Below are positions 16,946 to 25,025 of a stretch of 64,000 nucleotides of DNA, piece by piece (position 1 is the stretch's first letter; each line of letters opens with the position of its first letter). The notes beneath the pieces are model-generated. The model was not told the DNA's origin. It ran no database searches and was given only the letters and a program-made list of their open reading frames with translations. A program made the position numbers and the translations under genes. Origin of the DNA: Bacteroidota bacterium (GTDB lineage Bacteria > Bacteroidota > Bacteroidia > Bacteroidales > F082); contig JAHLLA010000006.1 in NCBI GenBank assembly GCA_020444415.1, positions 62,001-126,000 on the forward strand, read 5' to 3'.

Positions 16946-18805
16946 ATGCCCCAAGAATTAAAACTTGTAATTCTTTTTCTGTTCTTTGTTTCCAATGCAC
17001 AAGCTCAGTCTTTTGATGAGCAGCTAATGACATTGCTTCAAAAATCAGAAATAAGTCCTGAATATTTTGAAAAGTCAATTGCAGAAATAGATGTTGAAAG
17101 ATGGCACGAAAGTGATACCATTACCGAATATTGCCAGTGGTTAGCAAAAAATTCTGAAAGTATGCTGTCCAGCGAATCGGAATTTTTAATAGTGCACTAT
17201 TTTTTAGGATTGGCCAGGTGCAATTACGCCATGTCGAACAAAAGTGTGACCTACCAGTATATTGATTCAGCCCTATCTTACGTTCATGTGATAAAATACC
17301 CTGAAACCTACTATCGTATATTAAAGATGGGTATTGCCTTGTCAGGGAAAAATCTGGATGGAACAACCCGAATACGTTATCTGAAGCAGGTACTCGATGC
17401 AAAAATATTGGATCAGGACCTGGAAGCGAAAGGCAATACTTTGATCAGCCTGTGCGGGCTTTTGGAAAATATGCACAGGTATATGGAATCAAGCAGATAT
17501 TGCATGGAAGCTCTGGAAATCTACCAGCAGTTGGAAGACGATGCCAAGATGATCAAATTACTCAAGATCATGTTCAATAATGCATATCATACCACAGAAG
17601 ATGATTCGAATTGGGATTATCTGCACCGGGCGTATGAGATCGCCCAGCGATCAAATGACTCAGCATTGTTAGCAGATGTGTATTCAAGTTACGGACTTGC
17701 ATATTACCGGGATGGCGATCAACTGGAAGCCATTAAGTATTATAAGATGGCCAGGTCATTAATCCCTGATAAAGGTTCATACAGAGACCTTTGGGCTGCA
17801 GAATATCAGCATCTGAGCTATACTATCCTCGATAGTGTGGAATCAGCTTGTAAATTGTCAAAATATATGCTGGAACATAGCCTTAAAAATAATTCCAGCA
17901 TATTGAGTAATGCCTACAGGGGCCGTGCCTGGTGTTATGCAAAACGTGGACAAAGAGATTCGGCAGCTTTCTATCTTGAAAAATCGGATATAGAGCGACA
18001 GGCTGGGGAAAAAGGGGACGCATCACCCGGATATTACTATTATATGTATGAAGTAGCCTTACTCATCAAAAACTATGACCTGGCGTTGAAGTATTTACAT
18101 AAATCGCTGGTACAGTTCAGAAAATACAATCGTGAATCGGCCGCAAACCAACTAACGGCTATCAGGGCTGAGTTTGATTATGATTTACAAAAAGAAAGAA
18201 TAAAAAAACTTCGGCTTGAAAACCAACTTGAACATGAAAAAACCCAGCAACAGAGGCTGGCAATCATTTCGGTTGTTGGACTGCTTGTAATTTCACTGGT
18301 GTTTCTTTATGTATACAGAAAACAGTTCAAAGACCGAAATGCTGCTTACAAAGTTCTGGTAAAGAAGAACCTGGAATTGGATAAGGCAAATAAAAATTTG
18401 AAGCAACTGGAAAAGAAAAAGTCAAAAAAACGCAACAATATTCATATAAAAGATGAAGAACTCATTTATATGAAACTGAAAGAACTGTTGGAAGAAAACG
18501 AGATTTTTAAGCAAAATGACCTTAGCGAGAGTAAACTAGCAGAGCTTTTGGAGACAAATACAACTTACCTTTCAAGCATTATTAATTCCAGGTTTAATCT
18601 TCCGTTTAAAACCCTTTTAAACAATTACCGGATTGATGAAGCAAGAAAATTACTGGTTTCAGATGAATTTTCGAATTATAGCATAGAAGGTATTGCCAAT
18701 GAGGTTGGATATCAATCAAGATCAGCATTTTACCAGGTGTTTAAGCAAAATACAGGGATGACACCGATAGATTATATCAATGCCTATCGTAAGATCGACG
18801 ATTAA
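16946..18805 (+). CDS. TPR sensor-transmembrane-AraC transcriptional regulator
   Basis: 619 residues in three parts. A signal peptide ends near 'NAQAQ' (residue ~21). An N-terminal helical-repeat region (~25-410) holds several TPR-like repeats, e.g. 'VYSSYGLAYYRDGDQLEAIKYYKMAR', quoted only in part here as YSSYGLAYYRDGDQLEAIKY. A single transmembrane helix sits at ~437-457 (LAIISVVGLLVISLVFLYVY). A basic coiled region follows, and a C-terminal AraC helix-turn-helix pair occupies ~510-612: 'LAELLETNTTYLSSIINS' and 'YSIEGIANEVGYQSRSAFY'. Topology implies a periplasmic TPR sensor and a cytoplasmic DNA-binding domain in one chain. The signal and targets are unknown. A perfect palindrome 108 bp after the stop is a candidate operator. 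Confidence 0.85.
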   Translation: MPQELKLVILFLFFVSNAQAQSFDEQLMTLLQKSEISPEYFEKSIAEIDVERWHESDTITEYCQWLAKNSESMLSSESEFLIVHYFLGLARCNYAMSNKSVTYQYIDSALSYVHVIKYPETYYRILKMGIALSGKNLDGTTRIRYLKQVLDAKILDQDLEAKGNTLISLCGLLENMHRYMESSRYCMEALEIYQQLEDDAKMIKLLKIMFNNAYHTTEDDSNWDYLHRAYEIAQRSNDSALLADVYSSYGLAYYRDGDQLEAIKYYKMARSLIPDKGSYRDLWAAEYQHLSYTILDSVESACKLSKYMLEHSLKNNSSILSNAYRGRAWCYAKRGQRDSAAFYLEKSDIERQAGEKGDASPGYYYYMYEVALLIKNYDLALKYLHKSLVQFRKYNRESAANQLTAIRAEFDYDLQKERIKKLRLENQLEHEKTQQQRLAIISVVGLLVISLVFLYVYRKQFKDRNAAYKVLVKKNLELDKANKNLKQLEKKKSKKRNNIHIKDEELIYMKLKELLEENEIFKQNDLSESKLAELLETNTTYLSSIINSRFNLPFKTLLNNYRIDEARKLLVSDEFSNYSIEGIANEVGYQSRSAFYQVFKQNTGMTPIDYINAYRKIDD

Positions 18806-18912
18806 ATATTCCCACAGTAAAATTTCTTATTAAAAATTTCTGAAGCGAAGAAATCAAACAAATTATTCCTAAGACCCGACCCTATATTTTAAGCCCAAAC
18901 ACACCCCCAAAG

Positions 18913-18936
18913 TGTCCTGTTTTATAAAACAGGACA
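18913..18936. promoter_or_regulatory. 24-bp perfect palindrome (candidate operator)
   Basis: The half-site TGTCCTGTTTTA is followed directly by its exact reverse complement, with no spacer and no mismatch. It lies in the 199-bp gap between the AraC-type regulator and the lipoprotein gene, 69 bp before the latter's ATG. There is no T-run after it on either strand, which argues against a terminator and for a dimeric DNA-binding site. Confidence 0.55.
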
Positions 18937-19004
18937 GTTACTATTTGATATAGAGAGCATTATGAAATAGTTTTACGAAGTCGATTTGAATTAAATGGAA
19001 ATGC

Positions 19005-19421
19005 ATGAAAAAATCAACCGTTTTATTTATTGTCATAATGGTTCTGATGAATGGCCTGGTTTCCTGTAACAGAGAGGATACTTCCAAAAATAAAAGTCCA
19101 GGTGCGGTTATAAAGGATTTTTACAAACTGATACAAGACAATGCGTATGAGAAAGCTGCAGCAATGTATGCGCATAAGGGTCAAAAATTAACAGAGGAAG
19201 AAGCGAAGGAAATGGAAAGTATCATCATATGGACTGCTGATGTCTACGAAAAGAAAGGCGGCATTAAAGAAATCCTCATCATTGATGAAACCACCTTCGG
19301 TGATTATAAAACGGCGAAAGTCAGATACGTCATCATTTTTAACAACGGTGATGAAGACGACAAAAAACAAGCCCTTGAAAAGATTGACGGTTATTGGCAT
19401 TTAGCTATGATAACAACATAA
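19005..19421 (+). CDS. Lipoprotein with NTF2-like (DUF4878-type) domain
   Basis: 138 residues. A signal peptide leads to the lipobox 'GLVSC' with Cys21 as the lipidated residue. The rest ('PGAVIKDFYKLIQDNAYEKAA...') has the helix-then-sheet pattern of small NTF2-like DUF4878 lipoproteins, ending in a 'DGYWHLAMI' strand. The function is unknown. It lies downstream of the palindrome at 18913 and 52 bp before another exported protein gene, with which it may be co-transcribed. Confidence 0.7.
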   Translation: MKKSTVLFIVIMVLMNGLVSCNREDTSKNKSPGAVIKDFYKLIQDNAYEKAAAMYAHKGQKLTEEEAKEMESIIIWTADVYEKKGGIKEILIIDETTFGDYKTAKVRYVIIFNNGDEDDKKQALEKIDGYWHLAMITT

Positions 19422-19473
19422 ATCAAATACGAATTTGATGAATTTCACAATGTTTAATTAAAAACCTAAAAAA

Positions 19474-20268
19474 ATGAAACACATGAAACTTTTTACGATT
19501 TTGTTATGCACGATGTTCATTGTGCAATTATCCGCCCAGGATGAACGCTATGTTTACGGACCTGTTACAGGTATAAGCCTGGATGATATGCTGGCTGTTG
19601 CTGCCCAAACATTTGAAAACAATGAAATGAGCACTGAGATGTTCAATTATTCGCAAGGAACAATTGTATCAACCCACTACAATTATACAATTCTTGTTAC
19701 GCCTTACCGTTGCAATATTCTCGTTAAGAATACCGATAACGGTGTGTATTTGTCATTTATCGATTTGCAAATGAAACAATCCAACGGGCTGTACACAGAT
19801 GTAGCCAGCGTGCTGGGTAAGAAAACAGATAAACTCATGGCTGCTATCGGCAAGGAATTTGAAAAAATTGCAAATGACCCTGCTGCCGTAAAAGAAGCCA
19901 AAACCAAATTTTACAACGACCCACGTACACATTATTTGTTTTTCAAAAAAGCAACAGAATTGGCTGCCGAACGTTGGTACGAGAATTTCATGAAGGATAA
20001 GACTTTTTCTTGGGAATTGAAATTCAGTGACATTAAGAAAAATGAATCCTCAAAATACGAAGATTATAAATACATACTTACGGCACGTTATTATACGGGA
20101 TCAAGCCTGGTGGGTATGGGAGGCCTTTACATAAAACTATATACAAATGATGACAGCCAGGCGATGGCTGAAAAAGATTCGAAGGTCAAAGTTGAAGGAA
20201 AATGCGTTGGATTTAAGGAATACATGGGCTATTTCTATATTGATTTTATTGAAGCTGCTGCCAATTAA
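19474..20268 (+). CDS. Exported protein of unknown function
   Basis: 264 residues; Met4 is an alternative start. The signal peptide ends at 'VQLSAQ' (residue ~21). The mature part has an N-terminal alpha/beta region (30-110), a charged helical middle (~115-180) and a C-terminal beta segment 'VKVEGKCVGFKEYMGYFYIDF' (quoted by position ~240-260) that resembles an OB-fold strand pair. No family is recognised. Neighbours are a lipoprotein upstream (52 bp) and a propeller protein downstream (142 bp). Confidence 0.6.
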   Translation: MKHMKLFTILLCTMFIVQLSAQDERYVYGPVTGISLDDMLAVAAQTFENNEMSTEMFNYSQGTIVSTHYNYTILVTPYRCNILVKNTDNGVYLSFIDLQMKQSNGLYTDVASVLGKKTDKLMAAIGKEFEKIANDPAAVKEAKTKFYNDPRTHYLFFKKATELAAERWYENFMKDKTFSWELKFSDIKKNESSKYEDYKYILTARYYTGSSLVGMGGLYIKLYTNDDSQAMAEKDSKVKVEGKCVGFKEYMGYFYIDFIEAAAN

Positions 20269-20410
20269 CAAAATGGCTCATGCCAAAAATTAAACGCTAA
20301 AAACGAAACTTATGAAAATTACATTCTATAAATGAGGCATTTAGTTTATCTATTTTCTCATTTTCTATTACAAAACTTAATACTAATCTCCCAAATTAAA
20401 ATTTATTATT

Positions 20411-21664
20411 ATGAAAAAATTTCTACTTAGTTTGATTGTACTTGTATTTATAACTGGTATTGCTTTTAGTCAGGAATGGGTACTTTTAAACACTGCCAAT
20501 TCTGATATACCATCCGATAAAATTATTTCGTTGGGTATAACGGACAATGATGTTATTTATATAGGTACACCAGGAGGATTGGTAGACCCTAGTCACGTTT
20601 ATGAATATACTGACAGTTGGAATGAAATGGATTGGTTTAGTGAATTCAAAAATATGAAAAGCAGCCCTTTAGGTCACCTTGCTATTGCTACAGGCAAAGG
20701 TGTTTTTCATTACGATGGCACAACTCATACTTTGTTTAATGAAGATAATTCAAATCTTACAGCCAGTAATATATCAGATATCGATATTGATTCTGATGGA
20801 ACTGAATACATTGGAATGACCGCGTCAGGACTTTTATTCACGGGTGGATTTGGAATCTACGATGGTAGTTTCTGGGCAATTTACAACGATGGTAATTCTC
20901 CACTACCTGTTGATAATGTGATATCTGTTTTTGCTGGACAAAGTGGTGTAGTATGGATTGGTACGCAAAATGCCGGACTGATGAAAAAGGATGGTAGTGA
21001 CTGGGAACTTTTCAATACCGAAAACTCAAATATACCAGGTGATACACCTATTCATTTTGCGCAATCTGCTTCAGGTATGTTATGGATATCATTTTCTAAT
21101 GGTAGTATTGCTACTTTTAATGGTAGTGATTGGACTTATATAAGAACCGATAATGAACCAGGAAATCTCCCGGAAAGTAATGTAACTGATATGTTATTTG
21201 ATGCTGGTAATAATCTATGGATGAGCTTTGAAAGTGACGGATTTGCAAAATATGATGGTGTGGATTGGACTTTCTTTACAAGCCTTTTATCTCCACTACC
21301 AAGTGATAATGTTACAGGTTTGGAATTAAGTAGTGATGGAGAACTATGGATTGGTACTCGATTGAATGGATTGGTTGTTTACGATCCTGATTTTGGTATG
21401 GCCATTGATGATTTTTTATCACCTGAAAATATTGTGATGTATCCTAATCCGGTGGACGTAAATTTAGTTGTAAAGTTTAAAGAATTAACAGGAAAAGCTG
21501 GTTTATATATCTATAATTTGACGGGGCAACTTGTTTTTCAGGAACAAATAAATGAACCCTTATCGCAAATAAATTGTAGTGAACTTCAATCAGGATACTA
21601 TACTTTACAGTTAAAGACTGAGAAAGGAAGTAAATCCGTTGCAAAAGCGTTTATTAAAAGATAA
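20411..21664 (+). CDS. Secreted beta-propeller protein with T9SS sorting domain
   Basis: 417 residues with a signal peptide to 'GIAFSQ' (~21). The body is built from repeats of about 40-45 residues of the pattern 'L..DNVISVFAGQSGVVWIGT..GL...DGSDW..' (two-component-regulator propeller, Reg_prop-like), with W-I/M-G/S-T/F repeats visible about six times. The end, 'MYPNPVDVNLVVKF' to 'KAFIKR', is a T9SS C-terminal sorting domain. Unlike the hybrid sensor proteins that carry such propellers, it has no transmembrane or kinase part, so it is probably a secreted or surface binding protein. Ligand unknown. Confidence 0.8.
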   Translation: MKKFLLSLIVLVFITGIAFSQEWVLLNTANSDIPSDKIISLGITDNDVIYIGTPGGLVDPSHVYEYTDSWNEMDWFSEFKNMKSSPLGHLAIATGKGVFHYDGTTHTLFNEDNSNLTASNISDIDIDSDGTEYIGMTASGLLFTGGFGIYDGSFWAIYNDGNSPLPVDNVISVFAGQSGVVWIGTQNAGLMKKDGSDWELFNTENSNIPGDTPIHFAQSASGMLWISFSNGSIATFNGSDWTYIRTDNEPGNLPESNVTDMLFDAGNNLWMSFESDGFAKYDGVDWTFFTSLLSPLPSDNVTGLELSSDGELWIGTRLNGLVVYDPDFGMAIDDFLSPENIVMYPNPVDVNLVVKFKELTGKAGLYIYNLTGQLVFQEQINEPLSQINCSELQSGYYTLQLKTEKGSKSVAKAFIKR

Positions 21665-21806
21665 TGAAATTCAAACTATTGAGTCCGGATTTTATAAACT
21701 TCCTGGAAAATTAAATTTATGTTTTGATGAAAATATGATTACCGACGTTGAGACTTCATCAGATACAAGGCAATCATCCAGAGGCATTTATTTGCTAAGA
21801 TTAAAC
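21665..21806 (+). pseudogene. Possible relic of a T9SS sorting-domain tail
   Basis: After the propeller gene's stop, another frame stays open to a TGA at 21807-21809 and ends 'SSRGIYLLRLN'. This matches the last beta-strand of type A sorting domains (GxYxLxL). No start codon or ribosome site gives a plausible gene. It may be the broken end of a duplicated neighbour. Weak evidence. Confidence 0.25.
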
Positions 21807-21820
21807 TGATCAGGGAATAA

Positions 21821-21852
21821 AAATGGTGCAGCAAAGCTTTGCTGCACCATTT
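21821..21852. terminator. Bidirectional hairpin terminator
   Basis: A 16-bp half-site (AAATGGTGCAGCAAAG) is followed by its exact reverse complement, between convergent genes. The A/T ends supply short T-tracts in both directions. Confidence 0.65.
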
Positions 21853-21871
21853 AACCAAAAACAATAATCAA

Positions 21872-22762
21872 TTATCGAGTGACAGTTCCTGTCGGGAAAC
21901 TTAAATTCTGTCCCATGTCATAAACCGTATGATCCATAGCTGCTGCTGGAATATTGTGCACCAGTGGTTTTAAGGTAAATGGATTGGGACTGTTATCAGG
22001 TGATGGTTCTACACTGATAACCGCTGTTCCTCCGGCAAGGTCTGTTGGAAAATTCAACATTGAAGGCGCATTCATCAAAAAATCTTCACCGGGGAAAAAG
22101 CCATCAGCACCGTTTACATCAGGTAAAGGCATACTACCACTGTAAGGATCAGCATTATCTGTAGCTGCTACATTGGTAAAAGTACCTGTTGTTACAGGCT
22201 GTCCATCTATCACCACCCAACCTTCATACTTCCAGCCGTCCGGGAGTACGGGTAAATCCAATCCAACCGTAGGACTTCCGGTGGAAAGATCTAAAAACCA
22301 AATGCCGCTGTTTTCGTTTGTGTCGGGCCCATCTGTAGGAGTTGCCAGGATATATTTTCCCATGGCATTCATAAAATCACCCACCGGGTCAATGCCCAAT
22401 GGTGCATTAGCTCCGGAAAAATCACCTGCCATCATTTTTGTAGCAGCAGGTGCCGGGTCTGAATCATTTTTAGGCTCGATCGACAATACAAATTTGGTTG
22501 CATTATCCACATCCGAAGCGTTCAATTCGAACATTGTTTCTGAAAGAGTCCCATTGGCATCAACTGTAAAAGTGCCTGTCGAAACAGGTGAGCCGTTCAC
22601 GATCAGCCAGCCTTCGTATACATAATCAGCACCAAGGTCTTCCAATCCGCTAATGTTTACTGTAATATTTTTCATGCTTACTTCAGGGTCTTCATCTTTC
22701 TTACATGACGAGATTAGAAGTAAACCAATAATTGCCATTAAAATTAATTTCTGTGTTTTCAT
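21872..22762 (-). CDS. Lipoprotein with two RskA-like (anti-sigma-K C-terminal type) repeats
   Basis: 296 residues. Lipobox 'LLISSC' gives Cys20, followed by KKDEDPE, an acidic run like the surface-lipoprotein export signal of Bacteroidota. The mature part holds two similar modules with the motif YEGW(L/V)-x(2-3)-G-x-PV-(S/T)TGTF, near residues 48 and 183. The motif matches the extracytoplasmic part of anti-sigma-K (RskA) proteins. There is no cytoplasmic domain, so it is not itself an anti-sigma factor. It is 77 bp downstream of the anti-sigma/barrel gene and on the same strand, suggesting a role in the same signalling unit (inference). Confidence 0.65.
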   Translation of the reverse strand: MKTQKLILMAIIGLLLISSCKKDEDPEVSMKNITVNISGLEDLGADYVYEGWLIVNGSPVSTGTFTVDANGTLSETMFELNASDVDNATKFVLSIEPKNDSDPAPAATKMMAGDFSGANAPLGIDPVGDFMNAMGKYILATPTDGPDTNENSGIWFLDLSTGSPTVGLDLPVLPDGWKYEGWVVIDGQPVTTGTFTNVAATDNADPYSGSMPLPDVNGADGFFPGEDFLMNAPSMLNFPTDLAGGTAVISVEPSPDNSPNPFTLKPLVHNIPAAAMDHTVYDMGQNLSFPTGTVTR

Positions 22763-22839
22763 TTCTAGTTTAATTTGTGAATAATTAGTTTAGTTAATAG
22801 TGCATATGAAAACAAAACAGAAATGGTTGCCTGTTGCAA

Positions 22840-24279
22840 TTAAAAAATGTAGATAATCCCAATTTTGAAATTAAACCCCTGTACATAAGTTGAAAGATTT
22901 TCCTGGAGGTTCACTTTGGTGATACTGCCAATATACCGGGCAGAACCATTCACCTGAAATGATTTTGAAAATTGGTAACTGACACCTGTGCCTGCATAAA
23001 AACTCAGATAATTCAGGGTATATGAAGGATAACTTGTCATGTTCTCGCCCACCACAGCCATGTCCTGGCCCTGATGTAAAATCCGTGAGGTAAAACTCGT
23101 AGCATCTCTTAAGGCACGGTTGTATGTAAGACCGCCCTCGGTGAACCAATTGATTTGTGAAAAACGCATCATATTATACTCCAAACCAAGTGGAATGGAA
23201 AGGTACCTGACATCCTGGTGTGTTTCCAGAATTGAATGCATCATTTCACCATCAGAAATTACTTCACTTCCTGAAAAACGATAGGTTATCTCGGTATCAA
23301 TCTCTCCAAAAGGTGTAGGCATAGGCACGGGTGAAGTGTTTTCCTTTTCGCCTGTTTCCATCACATGTTCGGTCGAGGTGTCATAGCCAAAATCAACCAG
23401 CGATTTCGACCAGCTCCTGATCTCCGATTTCTCTACACCTGTTACCAATGATAGTCTGTTGGACAGATGGTATTTGGCTTCAAAACCCCAGTTACCGGCA
23501 TATAAAAATACGTGTCCGGTTTCAATAATTCCCTTGTTTAGCTCGCCGCTTAAGTAAGTTGATGTAAATGTAGGCTTGAAAAAAACACCTATACCGAATT
23601 TACCTTGGTTATTGAAAGGTTCAGGTTTTTTCTTTTCCAGATCGACAGGTAGGTCAGGATTTATGGAATGTGCTTCCAGCAAAAAAGTTTCAGGTAGAGC
23701 TGGCGAAAAATAAATGGATTTGGACGAAAGGGAAGCTATTTCGATTTGATCTCTTGTATCCAAAGGCAATTCTTGTAATCGATTGTTTTGTGAAGGGGCA
23801 TACTGTATAACATTTTGACCAGATCGGTTAGCTTTATAATCTTTGGATTGGTTAGTGCTAGTTTCAGATGTTTGGGTTTGATTTTGTGAAGTAATAGTAT
23901 TGTTTGAAAAAAGATCCGCTTGATTTAGCTGCTTTTCTGTATACAGCATTTCTTGTTTGGTGCTGTTAGTATCACTGCCTGCTTGGGTTGTATTATCTAT
24001 AGGAGAATAAACCGGGCTTCTTTCTGAGGTGATTTTCTCACCGGTTTCAGAGAAAGAAGCATCCATTTCATCACCTGGCCATAGCAAAAATGCCAATCCT
24101 GCCATAACAATGAAGGCCAGTAGAAATAAATATTTCCAGGGAATAAACAGCCCTTTTTTCTTCGAAATCTCGGGCACTACCTTTTCCCAAACTTCATCCG
24201 AAGGCACATTCCAGTTGTCATCCCCCGGACTAGCTTTTGATAGATGCTTCTTAAAATATGACTCTAAATTATCTGCCAT
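22840..24279 (-). CDS. Putative membrane-anchored sigma regulator fused to an outer-membrane beta-barrel
   Basis: 479 residues in four parts. Residues 1-45 are cytoplasmic and polar, with 'NWNVPSDEVWEKVVPEI', a short segment typical of Bacteroidota proteins encoded after ECF sigma genes. A single transmembrane helix follows at ~49-67. A low-complexity Ser/Thr/Gln/Asn-rich linker spans ~70-215. A C-terminal domain (~225-479) has alternating beta-strands and ends 'FNFKIGIIYIF', an outer-membrane barrel signature. Read literally, the chain crosses both membranes. It starts 10 bp after the sigma factor gene stop, so the two are co-expressed. The anti-sigma role is inferred from position and architecture only. 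Confidence 0.65.
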   Translation of the reverse strand: MADNLESYFKKHLSKASPGDDNWNVPSDEVWEKVVPEISKKKGLFIPWKYLFLLAFIVMAGLAFLLWPGDEMDASFSETGEKITSERSPVYSPIDNTTQAGSDTNSTKQEMLYTEKQLNQADLFSNNTITSQNQTQTSETSTNQSKDYKANRSGQNVIQYAPSQNNRLQELPLDTRDQIEIASLSSKSIYFSPALPETFLLEAHSINPDLPVDLEKKKPEPFNNQGKFGIGVFFKPTFTSTYLSGELNKGIIETGHVFLYAGNWGFEAKYHLSNRLSLVTGVEKSEIRSWSKSLVDFGYDTSTEHVMETGEKENTSPVPMPTPFGEIDTEITYRFSGSEVISDGEMMHSILETHQDVRYLSIPLGLEYNMMRFSQINWFTEGGLTYNRALRDATSFTSRILHQGQDMAVVGENMTSYPSYTLNYLSFYAGTGVSYQFSKSFQVNGSARYIGSITKVNLQENLSTYVQGFNFKIGIIYIF

Positions 24280-24289
24280 TTCTTTGATC

Positions 24290-24829
24290 TTAATATTGCA
24301 ACACTTCCTCTAATTGAGTACGTAACATTTTTTTAGCTTTTAACAATTGTGTTTTTGATGTATTTTCGGAAATAGATAACATCTCAGCTATTTCCCTATG
24401 TTTATAACCGTCTATCGCATAAAGATTGAAAACGGTCCGGTAACCATCCGGAAGGTTCTGCACCATTGTAGTCAATTCCTTCGCTCCAAGTTTTCCAAAT
24501 ACATCCTCTGAATACGAAAGGCGATCTTCATAATCATCAATGGACTGGTTGAAATTGAGCTTTTTCCACTTTCTTAAATGTTGTAACGAGGCATTCACCA
24601 TAACTTTATTGGACCATGTTGAGAATGTGGCTTTGTCAGAATCAAATTGTTTCAACTCCTTAAATACACTGATCAGGCCTTCCTGTAGCATATCTTCCGC
24701 TTCCATTTTATGCTGTGCATACCTCAGGCAGATCATAAACCATTTCGTTTTATGTGCATCATATAACATCCGTTGGGCACGGGTATTACCTCTCAAACAT
24801 TTTTTAATGATTTTATGCTCTTTCTCCAC
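24290..24829 (-). CDS. ECF-type RNA polymerase sigma factor
   Basis: 179 residues, the usual size of extracytoplasmic-function sigma factors. Region 2 covers 'RMLYDAHKTKWFMICLRY' and 'AEDMLQEGLISVFKEL' (residues ~20-65). Region 4 covers 'LPDGYRTVFNLYAIDGYKH' and 'REIAEMLSISENTSKTQLL' (~120-170). It is the first gene of a three-gene minus-strand cluster: sigma, then 10 bp, then the trans-envelope barrel protein, then 77 bp, then the RskA-like lipoprotein. The target regulon is unknown. Confidence 0.93.
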   Translation of the reverse strand: MEKEHKIIKKCLRGNTRAQRMLYDAHKTKWFMICLRYAQHKMEAEDMLQEGLISVFKELKQFDSDKATFSTWSNKVMVNASLQHLRKWKKLNFNQSIDDYEDRLSYSEDVFGKLGAKELTTMVQNLPDGYRTVFNLYAIDGYKHREIAEMLSISENTSKTQLLKAKKMLRTQLEEVLQY

Positions 24830-24976
24830 TATAGCTTTTGTTATAATGCATTTGCATGTAGCCCGTTCAAATAGTCGTATTAAAATTTGTTACCTTACTT
24901 TCTGTATGCAGTGAGGTTTCAAATAGTTGCCTGGTGACAATATAATTTTGTGAAAATACATGGAATTATTAAGCAA

Positions 24977-25005
24977 TTAAAAAACCCGGCCTTTTGAGCC
25001 GGGTT
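24977..25005 (-). terminator. Rho-independent terminator of the PKD/GEVED gene
   Basis: On the minus strand an AACCCGGC stem, 7-nt loop and GCCGGGTT are followed by a T-run. It begins about 20 bp after the stop codon at 25026. Confidence 0.85.
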
Positions 25006-25025
25006 AAAACAATATTTATTTATAA

